Source: CAYFWF01 sp964346815 (lineage in GTDB: Bacteria > Acidobacteriota > Aminicenantia > Aminicenantales > Aminicenantaceae). Taken from it: 64,000 nt of DNA. The stretch's first letter is position 1; every line of letters begins with the position of its first letter. The stretch lies in NCBI GenBank assembly GCA_964346815.1, contig CAYFWF010000023.1, positions 218,050 through 282,049 on the forward strand. The letters run 5' to 3'. The notes beneath the pieces were generated by a model. The model was not told the DNA's origin and did no database searches. It saw only the letters and a list, made by a program, of their open reading frames with translations. Below, piece by piece: positions 34,061-41,787 of the stretch. Position numbers and translations under genes: made by a program.

Positions 34061-34426
34061 TCACTTGTTTGCCTTTTCTTCTTCCTTTTTCTCTTCAAGA
34101 TCGAACATCTTATTTAATCTATCAAACAGAACCTTTGTCTTATATGTTAGATCTTCCCGGTCTTCCTCTGTGAGGAAAAGATCTCCTGGCTCTAATCCTA
34201 GAGCCTCTGCTCTCTTAAATAAATTCCGAAGAGTAATTTTGAGTGTCTCTTCTTTACCTTTTTCAACTGTTTGAATTGTACTCCTCGAAACTCTTGCTTT
34301 CTCTGCAAGCTCATTCTGCGTCAGGCCCAATCTGTTTCGCTGACGCTTTATATTTTCGCCTATTGTTCTTGAATATACAATTAATTTTATACTGTTTTCG
34401 CGATGATTTTTTTCCATGTATCTCAC
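34061..34426 (-). CDS. XRE-family helix-turn-helix regulator
   Basis: The 121-residue protein has an HTH_XRE domain in residues 25-85: RQRNRLGLTQNELAEKARVSRS is the helix-turn-helix, followed by TIQTVEKGK. The C-terminal 35 residues are acidic and Lys/Glu-rich. Small XRE regulators are common in phage, toxin-antitoxin and island regions, in line with the integrase remnant 1 kb away. No obvious partner toxin is adjacent. Confidence 0.8.
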   Translation of the reverse strand: MRYMEKNHRENSIKLIVYSRTIGENIKRQRNRLGLTQNELAEKARVSRSTIQTVEKGKEETLKITLRNLFKRAEALGLEPGDLFLTEEDREDLTYKTKVLFDRLNKMFDLEEKKEEEKANK

Positions 34427-34486
34427 CTTTTAAGATGATAAAAAAGATATAGCTGACTCCCCTCACTTCTTTTCAATTTCGAGATC

Positions 34487-34963
34487 GATGACGAAGATTT
34501 TCAAAGGTTCCTGGATAAGATTGCTAAGGAAGCACTAGGAAATGCGATCAGGGCCGTCCTGGCCGGGATCCTGGACGAATTCAAAGATCTTAGCGGAAAC
34601 AGAGCCATTCCCTATTTCAGGCGGCTAACATCGATGACGAACCCAAACTTCTACAAGAAGCTGATATATCTGCACTGGAATTATGCAAAACACAAGATAG
34701 GGGATATGTCGAGTTACAAACATGCCAGAGATGAGATCTGCTACAAGGCGAAGGGATTTCTCCCGAGCTGCGACGGAGGCCAGTTCCCGGTTCCTAACCA
34801 GGCCGAGAAACTTTTATATCAATCACTCTCAGACGGTAATTACGGATGGGATCTGCTGACCGGGATCTGGGATCAGAATCCTCCATATGATTTGAGCAAG
34901 CTGGATCTGGAGCCGGCCCGGGCCATGATGAAAGCCTTTAAGATTTGGTTAGAGAAGCAATAA
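34487..34963 (+). CDS. hypothetical protein, possibly truncated at the 5' end
   Basis: The frame is open from ATG 34487 to 34963 (158 residues), without a ribosome binding site before the ATG. A five-T run at 34497-34501 lies at the very beginning: with one T fewer the upstream frame FNFEIDDEDF would join smoothly, so the 5' end may have shifted or been lost. The body contains helices, several Trp and Tyr residues and an NQAEKLLYQSL segment. It is the only plus-strand gene between 31.8 and 36.3 kb. I do not recognise it. Confidence 0.5.
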   Translation, partial: DDEDFQRFLDKIAKEALGNAIRAVLAGILDEFKDLSGNRAIPYFRRLTSMTNPNFYKKLIYLHWNYAKHKIGDMSSYKHARDEICYKAKGFLPSCDGGQFPVPNQAEKLLYQSLSDGNYGWDLLTGIWDQNPPYDLSKLDLEPARAMMKAFKIWLEKQ

Positions 34964-34974
34964 CTAATAAGAAT

Positions 34975-35511
34975 CTACTCCTCCTTCGGCTTAAGCTCAA
35001 AGCCGAGTTGCTGCATGAAACCTAGAGCATCTTCTTCTTCCCTTGTCTCTATACACTTTCCATCTTTAAATTGGAATATTGCAATTACGCTAATATTAAT
35101 TTTATTGCCAGTAGCAGGGATACCTTGATATTCTCCTTCATGAGTGCCTGTAACAGTGAACCTGGCTATGACTTTATCTCCTTTTGCAATTAGTTCATGG
35201 GTATTCCAATTAATATCAGGAAAACCCTTAAAAGCCATCTTAAAACTTTCATAGGTTTGTTCAAGGGATAATGGCTCAGTGGTTTCAGATGGGTAGTAGA
35301 ATGCAAACTCGGGTGCGCACAGTTCCTTCCAAATCTCAACATTCCCTTTATTTAATTCCTCAAGGAAACCTTTAACGAGCTCCTTGTTCTGCCGCTCAAG
35401 TGCTGCCTGGGCTCTGAACTCTTTAAGATCTGCCATCGCTGCCTTGTCCTGGCAGCCAAAAACAAAACAAAGCACCAAAACCAAAGGCAAAATCACAAAC
35501 AGTTTTTTCAT
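34975..35511 (-). CDS. SnoaL-like lipoprotein
   Basis: The 178-residue protein has a signal peptide with lipobox VFGC (C20) and a SnoaL/NTF2-like fold: a helical start (NKELVKGFLEELNKGN), a central ARFTVTGTHEGEYQGIPATG segment and a beta-rich end. SnoaL-like proteins are cyclases, isomerases or ligand binders; the function here is unknown. The signal peptide is nearly identical to that of the neighbouring 35526-36008 gene, so the pair arose by duplication or shares a recent export module. Confidence 0.75.
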   Translation of the reverse strand: MKKLFVILPLVLVLCFVFGCQDKAAMADLKEFRAQAALERQNKELVKGFLEELNKGNVEIWKELCAPEFAFYYPSETTEPLSLEQTYESFKMAFKGFPDINWNTHELIAKGDKVIARFTVTGTHEGEYQGIPATGNKINISVIAIFQFKDGKCIETREEEDALGFMQQLGFELKPKEE

Positions 35512-35525
35512 CGTTCAATCCTCTT

Positions 35526-36008
35526 TTAATTCTCTTCAGGAGGTTCAACAGTCGTAGAATGATAAAATGCAATTTTCCACATACCTTCTTGTTTTTTAAG
35601 AACAGCACTTTCTAGCCATTCATAGTTCATTACCTGTTCTCCCATTGTCATTTTAGCTTTACTCCTCATCCTCATCCATGCAACAGAACCCTCAACATTT
35701 ATCTTTACATCTTCCAAATTATAGGTCATAGTAGCACCTTTGAAAGGTGTGATAAAGTTGATGAAGTCTTCCACATTCATAACCTGTTCAGATTCAAAAA
35801 GGATGAAATCATCAGTGCATAAGTCTCGAATACCTTGGAAATTGAATGAAGACGTAGCATCATAGAAATTGCGAATTACTTCTTCAACATTTTGTTTCTC
35901 AGATTCAACATCCACCACAGGCTCCTCGGCCACCTCTTCAGCCTGCTGGCAGCCAAAAGTAAAACAAAGCAGAAAGACCAAAGGCAAAATTAAAAGTAGT
36001 TTTTTCAC
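35526..36008 (-). CDS. NTF2-like (DUF4440/SnoaL-type) lipoprotein
   Basis: The 160-residue protein has the same leader as its neighbour (MKKLLLILPLVFLLCF, lipobox TFGC), an acidic linker, then an NTF2-like domain (residues 40-150) with a helical entry segment and a long beta-sheet ending in KEGMWKIAFYHST-like sequence. The leader repeats the architecture of the downstream gene, 14 bases away, so they form a two-gene unit. The ligand or substrate is unknown. Confidence 0.75.
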   Translation of the reverse strand: MKKLLLILPLVFLLCFTFGCQQAEEVAEEPVVDVESEKQNVEEVIRNFYDATSSFNFQGIRDLCTDDFILFESEQVMNVEDFINFITPFKGATMTYNLEDVKINVEGSVAWMRMRSKAKMTMGEQVMNYEWLESAVLKKQEGMWKIAFYHSTTVEPPEEN

Positions 36009-36387
36009 GCCTTAACCTCCTTTTTTATTGTGATGAAAATCCTGAAAAATTTATCTAATAAATAATCCTTTCGAAAATAAATGTCAACGGCTCAATTGTG
36101 CCCTTTTGCTTAGACTCTTGCTCTTAGTCATCAAGGTTTTGGAGATGCTTCTGCAAGGGGCCGGCGTATTGACAGAACAATAGGCATATGTTAAAGTTAG
36201 ACATCTTTTCATTCAAAAGATAAACGTAATCACTCTGAATTGTTCAAAAACTTGGGCATTCTGATAAAGAAGAGAGAAGCTTCGGCTTCAAGGAGATGCA
36301 CTGATTTTCGGAAGTCGGCAACGCGTCCTTTGATTTCCATGACATGAATGGGAAATCGGGTTAAATAATTGAGATTAAGGATTAAAA
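36009..36387. other. intergenic region upstream of the rplU operon
   Basis: This 379-base stretch holds no supported gene. It contains the rplU promoter (36169-36197). The predicted leader has a hairpin ATCTTTT-N5-AAAAGAT (36203-36221) and a small GAAGC-TTCG-GCTTC hairpin (36276-36289) with a stable UUCG loop. These may be an L21-type autoregulatory leader; I cannot show that from one sequence. Confidence 0.5.
36169..36197 (+). promoter_or_regulatory. promoter of the rplU-rpmA-obgE operon
   Basis: TTGACA (36169-36174), a 17-base spacer and TAAAGT (36192-36197, 4/6 match) predict a start near 36204 and a leader of about 184 bases. Confidence 0.55.
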
Positions 36388-36993
36388 ATGTTTGCTGTGA
36401 TTAAAACCGGAGGTAAGCAGTACAGGGTCGAAGTCGGAGAAATCTTGGCTGTCGAAAAGCTGGATACAGATAAAGGACAGACAGTCGTTTTTGACCAAGT
36501 TCTTCTGATTGAGGATAATGAGAAGACTCTGATTGGGACACCTTTCGTTGAAAGTGCTCAAGTAATCGGTAAAATTATCGAAAATTTCAAGGATAACAAG
36601 GTCATCGTATTCAAGAAAAAGAGAAGGAAGCAGTATCGCAAGAAAATGGGTCACCGCCAAGAGCTCACAAGAGTGAAGATCGAAAAGATCATCCCAGATG
36701 TCGGAGAAACCAAAGAGAGAAAGCCTGCAAAGGCAAAAGGCGAACCCAAGGAAGCGCCAAAGAAGCCGAAGGCTAAGGGAGTAAAGAAGGCATCCGCAGC
36801 AAAAAAAGAGAGGACAAAAACAAAGAAGCCGGAGGAGAAAGCCAAGAAGCCGGCAAGGAAAGCAGCTTCCAGAAAGACCAAAGACGAAAAGACACGGGCT
36901 GCGGCACCGAAAAAGAAACCTTCCGTAAAGAAGCCGGCCAAAAAGAAAGTCACTGAAAAATCAAAGAAAACAACCTCTGAGAAGGAGAAATAG
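36388..36993 (+). CDS. rplU: 50S ribosomal protein L21 with long Lys/Ala-rich C-terminal extension
   Basis: Residues 1-103 are a normal L21: MFAVIKTGGKQYRV at the start, IGTPFV, and KKRRKQYRKKMGHRQ in the rRNA-binding loop. About 98 further residues follow, made almost only of Lys, Ala, Pro, Glu and Thr (KKPKAKG, KKPARKAA, KKPSVKKPAKKK), like histone H1 tails. Usual L21 proteins end near residue 105. The extension may bind rRNA or DNA. It is followed after 1 base by rpmA. Confidence 0.93.
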   Translation: MFAVIKTGGKQYRVEVGEILAVEKLDTDKGQTVVFDQVLLIEDNEKTLIGTPFVESAQVIGKIIENFKDNKVIVFKKKRRKQYRKKMGHRQELTRVKIEKIIPDVGETKERKPAKAKGEPKEAPKKPKAKGVKKASAAKKERTKTKKPEEKAKKPARKAASRKTKDEKTRAAAPKKKPSVKKPAKKKVTEKSKKTTSEKEK

Positions 36994-36994
36994 A

Positions 36995-37249
36995 ATGGCT
37001 CACAAAAAATCAGGTGGAAGCGCCAAAAACGGGAGAGATAGCCATTCCAAAAGACTGGGGGTCAAACGCCATGCCGGACAGTTCGTAAAGGCAGGGTCTA
37101 TCCTGGTTCGCCAGAGAGGGACTCCTTTCAATCCTGGAAAAAACGTAGGAAGAGGAAAGGACGATACTCTCTTTGCCAAAATAGCTGGAAATGTGTGCTT
37201 TGAAACTCGGGGAAAGAACAAGAAATTCGTATCTGTTTTGCCAGCCTAG
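36995..37249 (+). CDS. rpmA: 50S ribosomal protein L27
   Basis: The 84-residue protein starts MAHKKSGGSAKNGRDS and contains the conserved GSILVRQRGT and GRGKDDTLFA segments. It has no N-terminal cleavable extension of the type found in Firmicutes. L27 reaches the peptidyl transferase centre. It is 1 base after rplU and 21 bases before obgE. Confidence 0.96.
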   Translation: MAHKKSGGSAKNGRDSHSKRLGVKRHAGQFVKAGSILVRQRGTPFNPGKNVGRGKDDTLFAKIAGNVCFETRGKNKKFVSVLPA

Positions 37250-37270
37250 GAGGTATAGACTCCACAAAAC

Positions 37271-38293
37271 ATGTTCGTTGACCAGGTCAATGTGACCCTC
37301 CGGGCCGGAAGAGGCGGCGATGGTTGTGTGAGCTTCCGGAGAGAGAGGGGGGTGCCCAAAGGAGGCCCGGATGGAGGCCGTGGAGGAAAGGGGGGAAGCA
37401 TCTTCCTCGTCGCTGATGAAAATCTCAATACATTGGCCTATTTCCGTTTTCATCCCATAAACAAAGCACCGAGAGGGGCTCATGGAGAGGGGGGGAACCG
37501 TCAGGGAAGAAAGGGAGATGACCTTCGCCTAAAAGTTCCGCTGGGAACCATTATCAAGGAAAAAAACAAGGAAAAAGTTCTGTTCGATTTGGTTTCCGGT
37601 GGCCAGGAATTTCTTGCAGCTAAGGGGGGAAAAGGGGGAAGGGGTAACGCCTCTTTCGCTTCATCCACCAATCGTTCTCCCAAATTTCGCGAACAAGGTC
37701 AGCCAGGCGAGGAGCGGGAATATACCCTGGAATTGAAACTCATTGCTGACGTTGGTCTGATAGGATTTCCCAATGTAGGCAAGTCCACGCTCATTTCGAA
37801 CATTTCAGCCGCCAAACCTGTCATCGCTGATTATCCTTTTACCACCCTGGTGCCCAATCTCGGCGTCGTGGATGTCAACGAGTTTCAGAGTTTTGTAGTG
37901 GCAGATATTCCGGGATTGATCGAGGGGGCTCATCAGGGTCATGGTTTAGGAGTAAAATTTCTTAAACATATAGAACGCACAAAAATACTCGTCCATCTAG
38001 TTGATGTCTCACCATATACCAATAGGGATCCTGTCAATGATTTTAAAGCTGTGATGAAGGAAATCCAGGCATTTAACAGCTGTTTGGTCAAAAGACCGCA
38101 GCTTCTCGTAGCAAATAAAATCGATCTGCTCGGACAGGACGAAAAGAGGCTCGAAAAAGTGAAATTTCTTGCCCAAAGAAAAAGGCTTCCTTTTTTTGCA
38201 GTGTCAGCTCTGAGGAAGAAGGGGCTCAAGGATTTGATCATGTTCCTGAATGAAAAATTGGAATCATTAGAATCAAATGCGAGATCGATATGA
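37271..38293 (+). CDS. obgE: GTPase Obg/CgtA
   Basis: The 340-residue protein has the glycine-rich Obg fold (1-158), then the G domain with G1 GFPNVGKST, G2 region ADYPFTT, G3 DIPGLIEGAHQG, G4 NKID. The C-terminal OCT domain is missing, which is common outside the Firmicutes. ObgE acts in late 50S assembly and the stringent response. It follows rplU and rpmA as in many bacteria and overlaps nadD by 4 bases. Confidence 0.96.
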   Translation: MFVDQVNVTLRAGRGGDGCVSFRRERGVPKGGPDGGRGGKGGSIFLVADENLNTLAYFRFHPINKAPRGAHGEGGNRQGRKGDDLRLKVPLGTIIKEKNKEKVLFDLVSGGQEFLAAKGGKGGRGNASFASSTNRSPKFREQGQPGEEREYTLELKLIADVGLIGFPNVGKSTLISNISAAKPVIADYPFTTLVPNLGVVDVNEFQSFVVADIPGLIEGAHQGHGLGVKFLKHIERTKILVHLVDVSPYTNRDPVNDFKAVMKEIQAFNSCLVKRPQLLVANKIDLLGQDEKRLEKVKFLAQRKRLPFFAVSALRKKGLKDLIMFLNEKLESLESNARSI

Positions 38294-38952
38294 AGGAACG
38301 GATAGGAATTTTCGGGGGAACATTTAACCCGATCCATGTGGGTCATGTGAAAGCTTGTTTGGAAGTCCAAAAAGTTTTTTCGTTGAAAAAAATTTTATTC
38401 ATTCCATCATACATCCCTCCTCATAAGGGTTCCTCTGATATAGCTGCCCCTTCTCACCGAATGAAGATGGTTGAGTTAGCCGTTGCTCCTTATCCTCAGT
38501 TTATTCCTTCTTCAATAGAGATTGAAGCGAAGGGAAAATCCTATTCCATCCTGACGCTCGCCAAATTGAAAGAGCGCTATCCAGATGCTTGGATTTTTTT
38601 CATTTTAGGAGTGGATGCTTTTTTAGAAATAGACACTTGGAAGGATTATGAAAAAGTTCTGGAACAATGTCATTTTATTGTCATTAGCCGCCCTGGATAT
38701 CGTCTCGAGGATGCTGAGCATATCTTGGGAGGGAAGTATAAAAATTGGATACATCGGCTTTCGGGACAAGAGGAAATTAGTGACCAGATTTTGAGTGACT
38801 ATAAGATCTTTCTCTTGTCTATTTCAGCCTTAGACCTGGCTTCGCAGGAAGTGCGGAAAAGAATAAAAAATGGAAAATCCATAACCGGTCAAGTGGCCGA
38901 GTCTGTGGAAGCCTATATAAACGAGAACAAACTTTACCAGAGAGGGAAATGA
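38290..38952 (+). CDS. nadD: nicotinate-nucleotide adenylyltransferase
   Basis: The 220-residue protein has the nucleotidyltransferase signature GIFGGTFNPIHVGHV near the start, a FIPSYIPPHKG segment, FILGVDAF and the ISALDLASQEVRKRI motif. It makes nicotinic acid adenine dinucleotide in NAD synthesis. It overlaps obgE and rsfS by 4 bases each. A separate two-protein NAD synthetase lies at 42.5-44.2 kb. Confidence 0.94.
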   Translation: MKERIGIFGGTFNPIHVGHVKACLEVQKVFSLKKILFIPSYIPPHKGSSDIAAPSHRMKMVELAVAPYPQFIPSSIEIEAKGKSYSILTLAKLKERYPDAWIFFILGVDAFLEIDTWKDYEKVLEQCHFIVISRPGYRLEDAEHILGGKYKNWIHRLSGQEEISDQILSDYKIFLLSISALDLASQEVRKRIKNGKSITGQVAESVEAYINENKLYQRGK

Positions 38953-39320
38953 GTCAAAAAATTTCAAAGAAGCTGCATAAGAAAAATCTGCCAAAAGATG
39001 TGGTATTGTCCTTGGAGGCAGGTCAAGCCAAGAAAGGGGAGGATATGACTATCTTGGATTTGAAAGACATCTCCTCTTTTACCGACTATTTTATCATCAT
39101 GCACGGGAATTCCAGAAGACAGAACGTGGCCATCTGTGAGAACGTCGAGCAGGAATTGAAGGAGAAAGATATAAGGCCAGCGAGCATTGAGGGCAAAGAA
39201 AATGCAGAATGGATCCTTATGGACTACGGGAATTTCATTATTCATATTTTTTCAAAAGAAGCTAGGGAGTATTATTCTCTGGAAAAGCTTTGGGGGGATG
39301 CCCCTAGATTGAATTTTTGA
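38949..39320 (+). CDS. rsfS: ribosome silencing factor RsfS
   Basis: The 123-residue protein has the RsfS core: DLKDISSFTDYFIIMHGNS, ENVEQELKE, EGKENAEWILMDYGNFIIHIFSKEAREYY. It binds L14 and blocks subunit joining during starvation. It overlaps nadD by 4 bases; nadD-rsfS-rlmH is a common order. Confidence 0.94.
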   Translation: MSQKISKKLHKKNLPKDVVLSLEAGQAKKGEDMTILDLKDISSFTDYFIIMHGNSRRQNVAICENVEQELKEKDIRPASIEGKENAEWILMDYGNFIIHIFSKEAREYYSLEKLWGDAPRLNF

Positions 39321-39429
39321 TCTTTTTTAACCACAAACCTTCCGGAGAGAAAAAAATATTGACATTTTGTGTTTTAATCATTATTTTTTTAGGACGATTT
39401 TAAGAGATTGGAAGTATAAAGGTCCTTTC

Positions 39430-39897
39430 ATGAAGTTGAAAATAGTGTGGCCAGGGAAGACACGGAACAAAAGCCTGAGAGATCTTCAAGAAGTCTATTT
39501 AGAAAAAATCAACAGATTAGAAGATTGCTCTCTGGTCGAGACAAAGGAAGCTCGAGGTTATTCTGATAAGCACGGTCAAAAAATAAGAGGAATTGAGGCC
39601 GATGCGCTTGAAAAAACCATCCGAGGTGATTATATTATCTGCTTGTTTGACAGAGGAAAGGAAATGAATTCTGAAGAATTCGCACGGTTTTTAGAGGAAA
39701 CCGGATCGAGTGCCGCACAATGCATCACTTTTGTTGTCGGAGGCTTTTTAGGTTTGGCCGAAAGAATTCTGAAAAGCGCTGACTTCCTCCTCTCCTTGTC
39801 CAAAATGACTTTTTCTCATGAATTGACTCGAGTTGTTCTCCTCGAGCAGATATATCGCTCCCTAACCATCATGAAGGGAAGACATTACGCGAAATAG
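39430..39897 (+). CDS. rlmH: 23S rRNA (pseudouridine1915-N3)-methyltransferase RlmH
   Basis: I start at ATG 39430 (AAAGGTC upstream), giving 155 residues, the usual length; an in-frame ATG at 39367 would add 21 atypical residues. SPOUT-family motifs: FVVGGFLGLAE (SAM-binding knot), KMTFSHELTRVVLLEQIYRS and the C-terminal GRHYAK. It methylates pseudouridine 1915 of 23S rRNA. Confidence 0.94.
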   Translation: MKLKIVWPGKTRNKSLRDLQEVYLEKINRLEDCSLVETKEARGYSDKHGQKIRGIEADALEKTIRGDYIICLFDRGKEMNSEEFARFLEETGSSAAQCITFVVGGFLGLAERILKSADFLLSLSKMTFSHELTRVVLLEQIYRSLTIMKGRHYAK

Positions 39898-39905
39898 GGG
39901 GAAGA

Positions 39906-40262
39906 TTGAACAAGAAAGAGAAAGAAAGATATAAAAAGAAGCTCCTTAAAAGAAAACAAGAGATTATCGAGACACTCAGTGAATTCTATAACGAAAGCAA
40001 AGAAGTAGAAGATCCTGGGATTGCAATGGATATGGGTGACAAAGCAGAAAGTTCCTATACCAAAGAATTCCTTTTGAGTCTCTCTGATACGGAGCGAAAA
40101 CAATTGCATTTGATAGACGAAGCCCTTAAAAGAGTCGATGAATGCACTCTTGGTGTCTGTCAGATGTGCGGTACTAAAATCGGAAAGAAGAGATTGGATG
40201 CCATTCCCTGGACACCCTACTGCATCGAATGTCAAGAAAAGGCTGAGGAAGAGGCTCTTTGA
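39906..40262 (+). CDS. DksA/TraR family zinc-finger protein
   Basis: The start is TTG at 39906, with GGGGGAAGA before it. The 118-residue protein has a helical coiled-coil part (KKKLLKRKQEIIETL, then DMGDKAESSY) and a zinc finger (CQMCGTKIGKKR, CIECQEKAEEE). DksA-like proteins bind RNA polymerase through the secondary channel. It overlaps the comF-like gene by 4 bases (TTGA). Confidence 0.86.
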   Translation: MNKKEKERYKKKLLKRKQEIIETLSEFYNESKEVEDPGIAMDMGDKAESSYTKEFLLSLSDTERKQLHLIDEALKRVDECTLGVCQMCGTKIGKKRLDAIPWTPYCIECQEKAEEEAL

Positions 40263-41002
40263 ACTTTTCTATCCAGCAGAGTTTTGCCTCTTATTTTAAG
40301 TTAGCCGAGCTCATTTTTTTCCCATCTCTTTGTGAGCTGTGTTCGGATTTGCTCGAATTTCCCGGAGAAAAAATTGTCTGCCGCTCCTGCCTTCAAGGGA
40401 TAAAACCACATCGCACATCCTATTGTTTGAGTTGCGGGAAGTTTTTTTCAGGAACTGGCGATCACCACTATTGTCGGAGGTGTGTGGAACGAAGGCCGGC
40501 TTTTTCGTGCCATCGTTCTTGCGGACTATATGCGGGGAGATTAAAAGATATCCTCATCCTGTATAAATACCGAAAATTTAGCGTTCTCAAGGAATATTTA
40601 GCAGAGTTTATCTATAAGAGCTTGGGTAAGGAAGAAAACCTTTGGTGGGGAACGGATGCTATCATTCCTGTCCCTCTCCATCCGAAAAAAGAGAAAGAAA
40701 GGGGCTTCAACCAGGCTCAGCTTCTGGGCAGAGAGCTCGCGAAACGAAAGCAGATCGAACTCATCGAAGACCGGCTCGTCAAAGTAAACAGGACTCCTCC
40801 CCAGACATCTCTCGAGGCCAAGGAAAGAGAAAAAAATTTAAAGGGCGCTTTCCAGGTGAAAAACGGTGAAAAAATTAAAGGGAAGGTCGTGCTTTTGGTT
40901 GACGATGTGTTCACTACGGGATCGACCCTCCAAGAATGCAGCCTGGCGTTGAGAAAGGCTGGAGCTTTAGAGGTCAGAGCTTTGACTGTCGCCCAAGCCT
41001 GA
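40259..41002 (+). CDS. ComF-family phosphoribosyltransferase-like protein
   Basis: The 247-residue protein begins with TTG at 40259 (TTGA overlap with the zinc-finger gene). It has an N-terminal Cys-rich zinc region (CELCSDLLE, CRSCLQG, CLSCGKFF, CRRC) and a C-terminal phosphoribosyltransferase fold with VVLLVDDVFTTGSTL and an RGFNQAQLLGREL segment. ComF proteins are linked to DNA uptake, but the exact biochemical role is unclear. Confidence 0.86.
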   Translation: MNFSIQQSFASYFKLAELIFFPSLCELCSDLLEFPGEKIVCRSCLQGIKPHRTSYCLSCGKFFSGTGDHHYCRRCVERRPAFSCHRSCGLYAGRLKDILILYKYRKFSVLKEYLAEFIYKSLGKEENLWWGTDAIIPVPLHPKKEKERGFNQAQLLGRELAKRKQIELIEDRLVKVNRTPPQTSLEAKEREKNLKGAFQVKNGEKIKGKVVLLVDDVFTTGSTLQECSLALRKAGALEVRALTVAQA

Positions 41003-41016
41003 GCTGAATCGGGATT

Positions 41017-41051
41017 AAAAAAAAGCGCCCCGGCCGGTCGACCAAGGGCGC
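41017..41051 (-). terminator. intrinsic terminator of hsp20
   Basis: On the minus strand GGGCGC-like arms (41051-41046 with 41030-41025) form a stem, with further GGTCGACC symmetry in the loop, followed by eight T residues (41024-41017). It ends the minus-strand hsp20 gene 18 bases after the stop. The plus strand also has a flanking A run of eight, so it can block comF read-through. Confidence 0.75.
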
Positions 41052-41068
41052 AAAAAAAACGTAAAATT

Positions 41069-41545
41069 TTATTTCTTGACTTTGCTTTCTGCCTTTTTCT
41101 TAGGCTTGAGGACCTTCACCTTTTTTGGCTTGGATTCATGTCTCTTAGGCATGAGAACCCTCAGAACTCCGCTTTCATGTTCAGCTTCGATCTTATCCTG
41201 GTCAACATTATGAGGTATGGTGAATGATCTGAAGAAAGAACCGTAAGATCGTTCGATTCGATGGTAATTTTCTTCCTTGGTTTCTTTTTCGAATTTTCTT
41301 TCACCCTGAACAGAGAGAGTATTGTTCTCGATTTTGATATCGATATCCTTTTCGTCTATACCGGGAACTTCAGCGGTGAGAACGATTTCGTTTTCTGTTT
41401 CATAGATGTCAACAGAAGGAGTCCACGTGCTGGAGATCATATCTCTCTCTTCTCCTCTAGCTGTGACTGCATCCTCAAAAAGGCGGTTCATTTTTTCCCT
41501 CAGAGTGACGATGTCTCTGAAAGGATCCCATCTGATAATAGCCAT
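41069..41545 (-). CDS. small heat shock protein (Hsp20/alpha-crystallin)
   Basis: The 158-residue protein has an alpha-crystallin domain (residues 45-140): PSVDIYETENEIVLTAEVPG, SVQGERKFEKE and the SYGSFFRSFTIPHNVD segment, then the IxI-like RVLMP motif. The tail is Lys-rich (KPKKVKVLKPKKK). It should be an ATP-independent chaperone. Its promoter region carries two direct repeats, described separately. Confidence 0.93.
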   Translation of the reverse strand: MAIIRWDPFRDIVTLREKMNRLFEDAVTARGEERDMISSTWTPSVDIYETENEIVLTAEVPGIDEKDIDIKIENNTLSVQGERKFEKETKEENYHRIERSYGSFFRSFTIPHNVDQDKIEAEHESGVLRVLMPKRHESKPKKVKVLKPKKKAESKVKK

Positions 41546-41562
41546 TTCAGTTACCTCCTTAA

Positions 41563-41597
41563 AATATCTTAGTACGCATATAATATAATATCTTAGT
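41563..41597 (-). promoter_or_regulatory. 11-bp direct repeats in the hsp20 promoter
   Basis: AATATCTTAGT occurs exactly at 41563-41573 and 41587-41597, 24 bases apart. One copy lies between the -35 and -10 boxes and the other near the transcription start. The arrangement suggests an operator for a heat-shock regulator. It matches neither CIRCE nor HAIR elements as I know them. Confidence 0.5.
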
Positions 41598-41610
41598 GTT
41601 CTTTTGTCAA
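41582..41610 (-). promoter_or_regulatory. hsp20 promoter
   Basis: On the minus strand TTGACA (41610-41605), a 17-base spacer and TATATT (41587-41582) predict a start near 41575, about 30 bases before the ATG. An AGGAGGT site follows. Confidence 0.7.
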
Positions 41611-41787
41611 GTATTATTGAAAAATTTGTTTACTTTTGTCATTTTTTACTTTTGTCGGTTCTTTTTAAAGAATCCTTCGCCAAAATGAACATTCGAGGTG
41701 GTTCCATAGTAAAGGGGAAGAAAATTGGAATGAGATGAAACCCAGCCTTTACGTGTGAGGATTCGGCAGAGAACGAATCTCAGGTGC

